From positions 7,102,001 through 7,166,000 of the forward strand of contig NC_016458.1 in the NCBI RefSeq assembly GCF_000226115.1: a stretch of DNA of 64,000 bases. The letters are read 5' to 3'. This DNA is from Thermothielavioides terrestris NRRL 8126 (taxonomy: Eukaryota > Ascomycota > Sordariomycetes > Sordariales > Chaetomiaceae). Every line of letters starts with the position of its first letter. Position 1 is the first letter of the stretch. Under the pieces are notes generated by a model that was given only the letters and a program-made list of their open reading frames with translations, had not been told where the DNA came from and searched no databases. Both the position numbers and the translations under genes were made by a program. Shown here piece after piece: positions 34,279-44,901 of this stretch.

Positions 34279-37231
34279 ATGGCGCAAGAGAGCGATCTGT
34301 CCAAGTCGGCGGCCGACAAGGGCAAGGGCAAGGGCAACGCGGTCCACGATGGAACACAGAAGGACAAGGCCGGGCAGCCCGTGGCTAACGGCAAGAAGGA
34401 CGACGACAAGGCCGAGTGTTTGTTTCCCTCATTCTGCGCCGCCTGCGGGCCTGCGGGAGATGCACTCCGTTGATGCGTCCGGTTTCATGCTGACCGTTGC
34501 CGCCAGCCTCAGAAGAGCTCAGCGAGGAGGACCAACAGTTGAAGAGCGAGCTCGACATGATTGTCGAGCGGTTGACGGTGCGCCGCTACCCCCGCCATTC
34601 GCGTGCGCATGGACCTAGCACTCACTTCCGTCGCCCCAGGAATCCGATACGAGCCTGTACAAGCCGGCGCTCGAACACATGAAGAACTCCATCAAGACAT
34701 CCACCTCCTCCATGACGGCGGTTCCGAAGCCCTTGAAATTTCTACGGCCACACTACGAGACCTTGACGAGGCTCTACGATGAATGGCCAGCAGGCGACGA
34801 CAAAAACTCGCTGGCCGATGTGCTGTCTGTGATTGGCATGACCTACTCGGACGAGGAGCGCCAGGATACCTTGAAATACCGCCTCCTGGCGCCCACCCAA
34901 GACATTGGCTCTTGGGGTCACGAATACGTCCGCCATCTGGCCCTCGAGCTTGGCGAGGTCTACGCGAAGCGCGTCGCCGCCGACGAGCCAACTGCAGACC
35001 TGGTCGACCTTGCCCTGGTCCTCGTGCCTCTGTTCCTCAAGAGCAACCAGGAGGCCGATGCGGTCGACCTGATGAGCGAGCTCGAGATCATCGAGCAGCT
35101 TCCCCAGTTCGTCGACGAGAACACATACGGAAGGGTCTGCTTGTACATGGTCTCGATGGTGAACCTTCTCACGTACCCGGACAATGAGCAGTTCCTCCGA
35201 GTGGCGCACGGCATCTACAAGACTCACAAGCAGTACACGCAAGCCATGGTGCTCGCCATCAGGCTAAATGACTATGAGCTGATCGAGGCCGATTTCGAGG
35301 ACGCGCCAGATCCTGCCCTCAGGAAGCAGCTCGCCTTCCTGGTCGCCCGCCAGAGGATATGTCTGGACCCGCCCCGGGGGACCCAGGACGACGAAGAGAT
35401 CGTGGAGTGTCTCGGAAACGTGAAGCTGCCCGAGCATTTTAAGGCGCTCGGCAAGGAGCTCAACATCCTGGAGCCCAAGACGACTGAGGACATCTATAAG
35501 AGCCACCTAGAAAGCAGCCGTGTGGCCGGCATGACGAACTTCGACTCGGCGCGCAACAACCTGGCGGCCGCCTTTGTCAACGCGTTCGTGAACGCCGGAT
35601 TCGGAAACGACAAGATGATGCTGGTCGAGAAGGACAAGGAGAGCTGGGTCTGGAAGACCAAGGAGGAGGGCATGATGTCGACCGTGGCCTCGCTGGGAAC
35701 CTTGCTGATGTGGGATATCGAGAACGGCTTGGATCAGGTGGATAAGTATACCTATCTGGACGAGGAACAGATACAGGCCGGCGCCTACCTCGCGATAGGT
35801 ATCATGAACTCGGGCGTGCGGCTAGACTCCGAACCCGCCCTGGCCCTCCTGGCCGACAACGACAAGCTCAACCACAAGAACCCGCTGATCCGGGTGGCCG
35901 CCATCATGGGCCTTGGCCTGGCGTACGCCGGCTCGGAAAAGGAAGAGATCCTGACCTACCTCCTGCCGCTCATTTCCGACACGAGCCAGGAGATGAGGGT
36001 GTCGGCGATGGCTGCCCTAGCCTGCGGGCTGGTGTTCGTTGGGTCCTCCAACTCGGAGGCCGGTGAGGCCATCATAATGACCTTGCTTGACGACGAGCGG
36101 AAGAGCCAGCTCACCGACAAGTGGTCCCGCTTTCTCGCGCTCGGCCTGGGTCTGCTCTACTTCGGCCGCCAAGAGGAGGTCGACGTCGTCCTGGAGACGC
36201 TGAAGGTCGTAGAGCACCCCATGGCGAAGGCGACATCGGTCCTCGCGTCCATCTGTGCCTGGGCCGGCACCGGCGCCGTTCTCAAGATCCAGGAGCTCCT
36301 CCACCTCTGCAACGAGCACGTGGAAGAGTCGGACGAGAAGAAGGGCGACGAGTTGTTGCAGGCGTATGCTGTCATCGGTATCGGCTTGATTGCCATGGGT
36401 GAGGATATTGGCCAGGACATGGTCCTCCGCCATTTCGGCCACCTCATGCACTACGGCGAAGCCAACATCCGGCGAGCAGTGCCCCTGGCGATGGGCCTCG
36501 TCAGCCCCAGCAACCCGCAGATGAAGATCTACGACACGCTGTCGCGGTACAGCCACGACAACGACAACGACGTGGCGATCAACGCCATCTTCGCCATGGG
36601 TCTCTTGGGGGCCGGCACGAACAACGCGAGGTTGGCGCAGCTCCTGCGCCAGCTCGCCAGCTACTACCACCGGGATCAGGAGTCCCTCTTCATGGTGCGC
36701 ATCGCCCAGGGTCTCCTGCACATGGGCAAGGGCACGCTCTCCATCAACCCCTTCCACACGGACCGCCAGATCCTCTCGCGCGTGTCGGCCGCCGGCCTGC
36801 TCGCTGTCCTCGTGGCCATGATCGACGCCAAGCAGTTCATCACGTCGAACTCGCACTACCTGCTCTATTTCCTGGTCACCGCCATGCACCCGCGCTTCCT
36901 GGTCACGCTGGACGAGAACCTCAAGCCGCTGACGGTCAACGTGCGCGTCGGCCAGGCGGTCGACGTGGTCGGCCAAGCCGGTCGCCCCAAGACGATCACG
37001 GGCTGGCAGACGCAGAACACGCCGGTGCTGCTCGCGTACGGCGAGCGCGCCGAGCTAGAGGACGAGGAGTACATCAGTCTGAGCAGCACCCTCGAGGGTC
37101 TGGTCATTCTGCGCAAGGTATGTTAGCGACTATTGCTCCCCTCCCTCCCCCCCCCAAGCCTTATGCCGTAAGCTTGAACGGTTGCTGACGAGTGGTACCT
37201 GCAGAACCCGGAGTGGGACAACGGCAGATAA
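34279..37231 (+). CDS. rpn1: 26S proteasome regulatory subunit RPN1
   Basis: Exons are 34279-34417, 34507-34577, 34640-37117 and 37205-37231, giving 904 residues, typical for RPN1. It is the largest base subunit of the 19S particle. It binds ubiquitin, ubiquitin-like shuttle factors and the deubiquitinase Ubp6, next to the AAA ATPases. The N-terminus is Lys/Asp-rich (KGKGKG, KKDDDK). The PC (proteasome/cyclosome) repeats form the centre (GAYLAIGIMNSG, AAIMGLGLAYAGS, ALGLGLLYFGRQEE, AVPLAMGLVSPSNPQ). The C-terminus is ITGWQTQNTPVLLAYGERAELE, then NPEWDNGR encoded by a 27-nt last exon. The first donor is GTTTGT at 34418; it is the only site that gives the right phase (KAESSEELSEED). Alternative GTGTTT at 34416 would break the frame. 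Confidence 0.97.
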
Positions 37232-38060
37232 GGAATTGAAGCCCTGTCGCCGGATATTTGTGGGCTAGGACACCCAAGATGGATGTCCGATTTCCCGGCA
37301 GGAGAAGAGAAGGGGACGGTGTATGTGTACAGTACAAAAGCGAGCTTGGGCAGGGTCCTACATATACTGAATGAAACGGCGGGACTCCCAACGGTACGCC
37401 CCCTCCCCCGCCCCAAAAGGCGTCGACTTTGGGGTTTTGAAATGCAAGTGGTAGACAACACCAGATGGAGCATCAGTTCAACCTCAGTGCAATGCACTCG
37501 CTTGTCCGCAGCGTGCGCTCAGCAGGGGCCAGTAAATTTTGGTGTCATTAATCCTCCGTTGGCCTCTTCTATCCCAGCGCGATGTACAACGCAACAGAAA
37601 GCGGTCAATCAAGAACCGGGAAGTGATAGTCAAGAGACAGTGGGTATGTGCAGTTATCCGTCCATCCAACTTATGTCACCTGGGACCAGATACAGAGAGG
37701 ATAGATATGATTACCCAACCGACCAACCAGTTGCCCCCCCTTCACTTTGCCCTCTCTGGACCTCAGGCTGCAAGCCGACACACGCTGGCCCCCCCACCCC
37801 TGTTGCGCTGCTGTTTACTCAGCCCAAACCCCAGAAAACTCCTTGCTTGATTAAGTAGACACACAGGGGACTTTGTGAAGCCGGGAAATTGAAGCTTTCC
37901 GATTAATCAACACCCCACTCCATTCCCCCCCTCCGCCCCGACCAGGGGATAGGGGAAAGCTTCAGTGCCCAAACATGGCAGGTAGTCCACGCAACCCAAG
38001 CAACGGCAACACCCCCATTCATCCCCAGCAGCCGGTGCTGCTGCTGGCTGGCTGGCTGGC
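37232..38060. other. Tail-to-tail intergenic region (RPN1 / SEC1)
   Basis: About 830 bp between two convergent genes. No coding sequence, RNA gene or clear repeat is visible apart from short C and T runs. Confidence 0.6.
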
Positions 38061-38154
38061 TTACTTCTTGATGCCAAAGATATTCCTCTTCTTCTTCTCC
38101 TTGTCCTTCTTCTTGTCGCCGTCCGACCCGCTCGTCCCGGGCCGCAGGTTGCCG

Positions 38155-38185
<31 letters not shown>

Positions 38186-40611
38186 ACCCGCCGGCGCCAC
38201 CCAGCGTCATACCCGCCATCGCCTTCGTCGGCGGCATCTGCTGCTGCTGCTGCGGCTGCGGCCTTCCCATGCCCATCCCGGCCTGCTGCTGCTGCTGCTG
38301 CTGCTGCGGGGCTGGCGCGGGCGCGGGCCTCTCGAACAAGTGGGCGGGGGGCCTGGGCGGGGGCCGGTCGGCGGGCAGGTCGAGGCGGCGGCGGTCGGCC
38401 CTGAGGACGCGCAGGTCGGCGAGGAACTTGGCCGGGGTGAGCATGTGGGTGGTGGCGAGGAAGACGTCGCGGTTGTGGCGCTCGGAGGCCTCGTAGCAGG
38501 CGCGGGCCTCGGAGTAGGTGGCGCCGCCGGCGACGAAGACGATGATGCGCTGGCGGGTCTCGGCCTGGCGGCGGGTGGCAGAGGCCCAGCGGGGCGCGGC
38601 GGAGCGGAGCGAGGCCTGGTGGGCGAGCGAGTTGGCGCCGCCGCCGGCGTCGGCGGGCGGGACGACGTAGGGGAAGAGGGCCGGGTCGAGGTCGCCGGCG
38701 CAGAGGTGGTCGAGCATGTGCTTGACGGCGGGCTCGAAGCGCGAGAGGGCGTACTCCTCGTCTTGCACCGCCGCGTTCTTGGTGTTGTGGGGGAAGAGCG
38801 GGGGCAAGGGCTGGCGGGCCTCTTTGAGCTCCTTCAGCGGCCGGGCGCCGAGGAGGTCGAGATTCTCGACGACCTTCTGGTCTAGGCTGTCGCGCGACCG
38901 TTGCAGCGAGGCGTGCCAGAGGAGGCGGCTGAGATCCTTCTCGATCATGCCGCCGCGGTAGAGGACGTAGATGGCGATGAGGCGCAGCCTATCCGCCGGG
39001 GCGACGTCTGGGTCGTCCAGGAGGCGGACAACCTGGTCCAGGATGTTCTTGGGTTTCTTGTAGTCCTCGTCGAGGCCGGTGGCCAGGGTTTGTTCGACTG
39101 AGGCCAGGTCGGCGAGCTTGTATTTCTGGAAGATGTTCATGGCCTCCTGCGCCATGGTGAGGTGGAGGGAGTAGGCCTGCTTCATCTCCTGGAATTGCGG
39201 CAGGCCTGCCAGCATGTCTTTGATGTCGCTCAGACTCGTGGCTTTGGAATCCTTGCCGGCGAAGTTGGGGTTCTGGTCGAGGAACTTGTGGAAGTCGCTC
39301 ATGAGCTTGTCGATCGTGTCCTTCATGTGGCGGTGCCTGTTGTTCACCCAGACGGAATCCTTCTCGACGAGCTCCATATCCTTCTCCTCGGCCGCAGGAG
39401 TGCCCTCGTTGATGGTCATGTGGAACGTCACCTTGCCGTTTTCTTGCTCTCTGATGGGGAGCAGGTCGTGCACCATGGCTTGGTAGGTGAACTCGTGCAG
39501 CAGCGGGGCCATGAGGTCCATCGATCTGTCGGTGACGACCAGGATGGACTGCGGCCGCTGGGAGGGAGGCGGGAAGTTTCGATCCCATTGTTGATAGCGG
39601 TCTAGCTCTTGCTGGATGAAGCGGGCCAGGTGCATACACAACACCCTCGCTTCGTATTGCGCGTGTTCTGGCGGTTTGTAGTACCGGATCTTGGGCACCT
39701 CTTGCAAGGTGACGCACACGGAGACGATCTGAAGGAAGCACTTGTGAGCCTCGAGCAGGTCCCCTTGCGCATCTGTCGTACCTTGGATGCTAGCGTTTTC
39801 AAATGCGGGGCAATGAGGTTGTCGCACGAAGGGTTGTACAAAACGAGGAAGCTCGAGGGGTCCCTGAAGGTAATGAGGTGCGACTCGCGGGGGTAGAAAT
39901 CGACCAGCAACAGTTCAGGAGGTCCTGCGAGCATCATGTTTAGCACAATTTTCGCCACCATCGACGGATGCCACGGCATGTCGTACCGGCCATCTGCCTC
40001 CGCGCACCGTCGAGTCGGCGTTGCAATGGCTCGGGCAAGTTGCCGGTCCATATCACAAAGCCTCTCCGATAGCGGCGGCGCTCAAGATCGGCGAGCAGAC
40101 AGTCGACGATGTGCGGCTGGGGCGAGAGGATGTAGATGGCGTCCATTTCCGGGTTCGGTTCCCGGCGCTCCTCGATGCGCTCGATATCTGGACCTCCCTT
40201 AGCACGGCGCTCGGTTTATCAAGCGGGAACAGAGGCTCGTACTGGCGATATTGTGGTTGAGGATGTCATCTTCGCTGACCGAACTGTCTATGATCTTCTT
40301 GGCGGTCTCGTCGACCACCAACAGCTTCCACTAGACGGCACACGCCATAGGTCATGATCAGCTCGAGGCTCTCTCTTTCCTCTCTCTTTCTCTCTCTCTT
40401 CTGCTTTGTCGTTCGAGGGACGAGGGACGAGGGGCGGGGCGGGGCTCGGCTCACGTCGTTCTGGGCAGTTCTCCGAATGGCATCGATAATCGCTGTGGAC
40501 GCGGACGGCAGTCAGCAATGACGGCGAGGGCGCGAGACATGGACAGGGCAAGCATGGGCAGCTCCCGCACGTACCTTTGCCATGCTCCTTGATGGCGGAG
40601 AGGCCGTCCAT
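38061..40611 (-). CDS. sec1: Sec1/Munc18 protein, exocytic SNARE regulator SEC1
   Basis: Exons in transcription order are 40611-40575, 40492-40455, 40330-40243, 40193-39987, 39924-39782 and 39728-38061, giving 726 residues. SEC1 binds the plasma-membrane syntaxin/SNARE complex and promotes vesicle fusion. The rebuilt N-terminus reads MDGLSAIKEHGKAIIDAIRR, then WKLLVVDETAKKIIDSS, EMDAIYILSPQPHIVDCLLA, LLVDFYPRESHLITFRDPSS, VPKIRYYKPPEH and ILVVTDRSMDLMAPLLHEFTYQAM, all SM-family hallmarks. Five introns sit in the first quarter, while the rest is one 1.67-kb exon. Domain 3 ends with RIIVFVAGGATYSEARACYE. The tail of about 110 residues is low complexity (eight-Gln run, Ser and Ala runs) and ends in a Lys-rich patch (KKKDKEKKKRNIFGIKK). 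The fourth-exon acceptor (AAGGGAG) is the least certain site. Confidence 0.95.
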
Positions 40612-40912
40612 GGCGGCGCGTGCGAGGCCTGAGCCCAGCTCAAGCACTCGGTAACAGGCGGTCGTTCAACTACTGTGAGTGGCAGCTGCTTGAAGCGGCG
40701 AAAACAGGGCGGGCGGGAGATTGTTGCGGTTATCGAGGAAGATTTATCCCGACTGGGCGACACTTCGAAACACGAAGATCGTCTCTGCTGCTGCTTGCTT
40801 CCATGCCCATTGGGGCCCGTCGCGGGCCGTCATAGTGGGGGTGTCAATGCACGCAACACGCCCCAAACCAAAGCTGGGCCCTTGGCACATGTCCCCGCCC
40901 CCGCACGTTCAA

Positions 40913-41005
40913 CCCTAACCCCAAACAGCTCCCTCGCCTGCCCCTGTATCAGCACACCCCCGGGCCCCACTTAACAGCTCAAAAAGCGTGGATAACCTAA
41001 CCCTG
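40913..41005. repeat. Two short telomere-like fragments (CCCTAA type)
   Basis: AACCCTAACCCC lies near 40914 and AACCTAACCC near 40995, both on the plus strand. Each is under two repeat units, so chance cannot be excluded. Confidence 0.4.
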
Positions 41006-41404
41006 GGACCCTGGAACCGCCCTCGTCGATGCCTGCCTCGGTGGCTGCTGCCTGCCGACGGCTGCCGCGACTTTGCCAATTGGTCTTTGATCCTCTCATC
41101 CATTCCCGACAGCTTGGGTCGGATGAGCCGCATGGCTTGTTGCTTTGTTCTAACACCGGTAACAAGAGGGACAAACTCCATCGCAACCCAACGCTCGGCT
41201 TCGGACCCGGCTTTCATATGGTGATTCCGGGGCACCGCCGCCGACGGGTTGAATCCCGTCTTGCTAGCACGATTTTCTGACAATTCCGTCTGACACTGCG
41301 TGCGCGGCACACCCGTCTGGAGCGGGGAACCGCCTCCGATGGCCTTCCAACGACCCGACTCGCACAGGCTCATACACCTGCCACCCATGGCCGTCTCTTA
41401 TCAT

Positions 41405-41422
41405 CTCTCTCTCTCTCTCTCT
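41405..41422. repeat. CT dinucleotide microsatellite
   Basis: Nine CT units in the promoter region upstream of the permease gene. Confidence 0.8.
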
Positions 41423-42028
41423 GGGACTCTCGCGTCGTCCTGCCGGCCCAACAGACAGGTTTCTGGAACCGCTCGCTAAACCTCGCCAGGAACAGCGGCC
41501 TGCTGTTTGCGTCGCCGCGCCGGCTGGGGCTGCAGCGCATGCTGAGAACCCCGGGCGTCTTCCTCCAATGGAGAATGCCCACTTAGACGTAGTGTCTGCA
41601 TGTCCGTTCTTATCGGGAAGTCGTCCGGCTTGCTTGTTGGGCTCGGCCAACCAGCTTCCTGGTCTCCGTGCTCCCGTCAGAGTCGGCGAACTTGGTCTTA
41701 CCACAGAAGGGTAAGATTCCGTGGTATGTATGTACATCTTGTGGATGGTAGCAGAATGGACTCGCGGGGTGAGCCACGCCTCTTCTTCGCAGCACACTTG
41801 CTGCACGCGTCTTTGCTCGCGAGCATGCATGGCCAGGAGAGGGGGTGATTCCGGGGACCTCCATCCCCAGCAACAACCTCCGGGCCCCCTCCCCGAGGTC
41901 TGTTCCAGCCCGAGCGCTCCATAACTCTACAGAGACCGGTCTTCAACTGGTAGCAACTCCACTGTCCTGTGCGAATCCACCGCTCTCAACCTGCTCTTCC
42001 CCCTGCCTTTTCCCCTGCCTGCCGTCCG

Positions 42029-43838
42029 ATGTTCTCTGCTGGTGCCGTTTCCAAAATAGAGAGGCCACTCCCTCGCGACCTCGAGGGCCAGGAAGGACAG
42101 GAGGGCAGCGACAAGCCCAACCAACGAGGCATCCTCGCCCGCAGCTTGCGCTCGCTGCTGACGGTGGAGGACGGCGAGGTGTACGAGGCCCAGCCGGACA
42201 AGAACCCAAGATGGTACCAGAAGCTGCTGGACGCCGGGGTTGAGGAGAACGGCATCAAGCCTGTGCCCGTCGGACAGCGGACCTCGACCCAGTACAGCAG
42301 CCTCTTCACCGTCTTCTTCAGCTGCCTGCTCTGCTTGCTCCCGTACGTATGTGGGTGTGTCCTGGGGCTGTCTGGGGCTGGCCGAACTCCCGAGCACCCC
42401 CGTGTGATCCAAAAGCTCACCCAGTCATCGAAAGCATTCCGACCGGCATGCTGGCCACGCTCAGCATGGGCATGTCCCTGCGGGATGCGTCGCTTATCAT
42501 CTTGTTCTTCGCCCTCCTCACATGTATTCCGCCTGCGTTCATGGGAATCGGCGGCCTCGAGACGGGTCTGCGCCAGCTCGTCCAGGCGCGGTACTCGTTC
42601 GGGTGCGCAGATAAGCTTCGTCACCTCCTTCAGATGGCAGCCTATGCGTCTGACCTCCTCCCAGGCTGTACCTCGTAACAATACCGCTCCTGCTGAACGC
42701 CGCCACCGTCACGGGCTTCTCCCTGCTCTCGTCCATCGTCGGCGGGCAAACGCTCGCTTCCCTGAACCCCGACACGGTCAGCGTCAACATCGGCATCGTG
42801 GTCGTGTGTCTTGTCTCGTTCGCCCTCTCCCTGCTCGGGTTCAACGCCCTCCACTTCTGGGAGCGTTGGGCCTGGATCCCGAACCTGATCTCCATCGTCA
42901 TTGCTGTCGGCTGCGGTGGCAAATACCTCTACCTCCAGAACGATGCCGAGCCCGCAAACCCCTCGCGGGTTTTGACTTACGGCGGCCTCATCGCGGGATA
43001 TTTCATCACCTTTGGCGGCACTGTGTCTGACTACTCCATCTACCACAACCCACGTGGCGTGTCCAAGTATGGCCCGGCTTCCCTCCTCCGAAAGCAACAA
43101 TTCCCGGAGTTGGCGCTGACTCAACCATCCTTTTGACACAGACTCAAGATCTTCCTCTATATCTACGCCGGCCTGCTCCTGCCATCCGTCCCGCTTCTGA
43201 TCCTCGGCGCCGCCATCGGCGGGGCCGTGCCCAACGTGCCCGCGTGGAAGGCCGCGTACGCGGCCACGGGGATCGGCGGCGTCATGGGCGAGATGCTGGC
43301 GCCCGCCGGCGGCTTCGGCAAGTTCGTGCTCGTCATGCTGGCGCTCAGCGTCATCGGCAACATCGCCATCTCCATGTACAGCGTGGCGCTGAACCTGCAG
43401 ATGCTGCTGCCCTTCTTCGCCCGCGTGCACCGCTTTGCCTTCATCCTGGCGACCATGGCCATCATGATCCCCTTTGCCATCCGCGCCGCCGAGGCGTGGG
43501 AGGAGAGCCTGACGAACTTCCTGGCCGTGATCGGGTACTGGGCCGGCTGCTTCGACGCGGTGCTGATCGTCGAGCTGGTCGCGTTTCGCCGGATGGACTA
43601 CTCGACGTTCGATCATGCGTTTTGGAACGTCGGGCGGAAGCTGCCGCCGGGCATTGCTGCTGTCGCGGCGTCGCTTGTCAGCATGGTGCTGGTCGTCCCT
43701 GGCATGGCCGAGCCGTGGTACACGGGGCCAATCGCGGCGCAGACCGGGGATATCGGGTTTGAAACGGCGTTCGCCGTGACCGCAATCAGCTATCTTGCGT
43801 TCCGCTGGCTGGAGATTAGGTGGAGGGGACATCTGTAG
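42029..43838 (+). CDS. Purine-cytosine permease (NCS1 family, Fcy2-like)
   Basis: Exons are 42029-42342, 42435-42602, 42665-43066 and 43142-43838, giving 526 residues with about 12 hydrophobic helices. The family imports cytosine, purines or related nucleobases with protons. The cytosolic N-terminus of about 85 residues ends NGIKPVPVGQRTSTQYSS. The Fcy signature LLPIPTGMLATLSMGMSLRDAS is rebuilt across the first intron, followed by LIILFFALLTCIPPAFMG and LRQLVQARYSFG. A later helix reads GGTVSDYSIYHNP. The first intron uses GTACGT with the acceptor GAAAG, selected over two alternatives because it alone gives the family motif in frame. Substrate specificity cannot be settled by eye. The next gene on the other strand (RIB7) is 79 bp from its stop. 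Confidence 0.93.
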
Positions 43839-43917
43839 GAGAAACAAATCCTGCCGTTCGCCCTGAGGGCTCGACTCGGTTACTACCCCATCGGGCCCAT
43901 CCTTGTGCATTGCCTGG

Positions 43918-44901
43918 TCACCTCCGAATCCTCCCGCACAGAACCACATCCTCCCCCAGCGGACACCACTTCACGTCCGTCAACCTAACCGGCGGCGCCG
44001 CCGTCCCATCCTCGGCAGCCGTCCTCGGCGGCGACACGACGACGCCCCCCTGGCCCAGCCAGGTCGGCGCAATGGTCACAATGACCGAGTCGACCAGCGC
44101 GTTCCCCGGCGGCGCAAGCAGCGAGTTGATCACCCCGGCGCCGCCCTCGACCATGACGCTCCGCAGCCCCTCGCGCCGCAGCACGGCCAGCACATCCGCC
44201 CAGTCGAACCTCCTGCCTCCGGCTGCCCGCGGCTCCAAGACGATATACCGCCCCCCGACCGCCTCCAGCACGCGCCGCCTCTCCTCCACCACCGCCGCCG
44301 GGTGCCCCACCAGCACCAGCGGCGCCAATCCCATCCCCTCCCTCGCCGTCCTGATCACCCTACTCCCCTCGTGCACAGCCCACCTCCCGCGCGGGTCGAG
44401 AACCACCGGCCGGGGCTGCCGCACCCGCTGCGCCCCAACCCCCCCAGCTCCGGCTCCCCCACCATGCTCCCCCCCCTCCTCCTCCTCCTGCTGCTGCTGC
44501 TGCTGGACCGGACCAGGAGGAGGAAGAAGAACCGGAACAGAAAGCAGGCGCGAGTTCAGCCCGGGATCGTCCGCGACGGCGGTGCCGGCGCCGACGAGGA
44601 TCGCGTCGTGCCGCGCCCGCAGGTAGTGCGTCATGGCCTTGGACGCCGGGCCCGACAGCGCGGTGCGCGCCCCCGGCGCCAGCGCGATGCTCGCGTCGAG
44701 CGAGTGCGCGTAGGTCAGCGTTACGTGCACTGCAGGCGAATGGGTGCTGCCGGCCGGGGCTTCATCTTCATCATCCCTCGAGGGTCCTGCTGCTGCTGAC
44801 GGTGGAGGTGGAGGAGGCAGGTAAGGGGTGAGGAGGGCCGCTTGGGCCGCGGGGAAGGTGAGGGGTTCTCCTTGATGGGGCTGGTTGTTTGGAGAGAGCA
44901 T
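43918..44901 (-). CDS. rib7: 2,5-diamino-6-ribosylamino-4(3H)-pyrimidinone 5'-phosphate reductase
   Basis: A single exon of 327 residues. RIB7 reduces the ribose side chain of the pyrimidine intermediate with NADPH in fungal riboflavin synthesis. The RibD C-terminal domain is clear: VTLTYAHSLDASIALAPGARTALSG, THYLRARHDAILVGAGTAVADDP, SVMVEGGAGVINSLL, and IVTIAPTWLGQGG. Two low-complexity insertions stand out. One is a Pro/Ala stretch in the N-terminus (PPPPPPSAAAG). The other, between LLSVPVLLPP and QRVRQPRPVVLDPRGRWAV, is a Gln6-Glu4 run plus a Gly/Ala stretch of about 30 residues not usual for the family. The start is the ATG of MLSPNNQPHQ. The longer frame beginning at 44946 uses a GTG codon and is rejected. 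Confidence 0.94.
   Translation of the reverse strand: MLSPNNQPHQGEPLTFPAAQAALLTPYLPPPPPPSAAAGPSRDDEDEAPAGSTHSPAVHVTLTYAHSLDASIALAPGARTALSGPASKAMTHYLRARHDAILVGAGTAVADDPGLNSRLLSVPVLLPPPGPVQQQQQQEEEEGGEHGGGAGAGGVGAQRVRQPRPVVLDPRGRWAVHEGSRVIRTAREGMGLAPLVLVGHPAAVVEERRRVLEAVGGRYIVLEPRAAGGRRFDWADVLAVLRREGLRSVMVEGGAGVINSLLAPPGNALVDSVIVTIAPTWLGQGGVVVSPPRTAAEDGTAAPPVRLTDVKWCPLGEDVVLCGRIRR

Larger units (their letters stand above)
40612..42028. other. 1.4-kb divergent intergenic region, SEC1 / purine-cytosine permease
   Basis: It holds the promoters of two divergent genes. A (TC)n tract runs 41405-41422. Two short telomere-like fragments (AACCCTAACCCC near 40914 and CCTAACCC near 40997) lie 80 bp apart. 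No gene is supported. Confidence 0.55.

Noticed and set aside
42642..43949. 435-codon minus-strand frame
   Set aside because: It overlaps exons 3 and 4 of the NCS1 permease and reads through its introns; a shadow frame.
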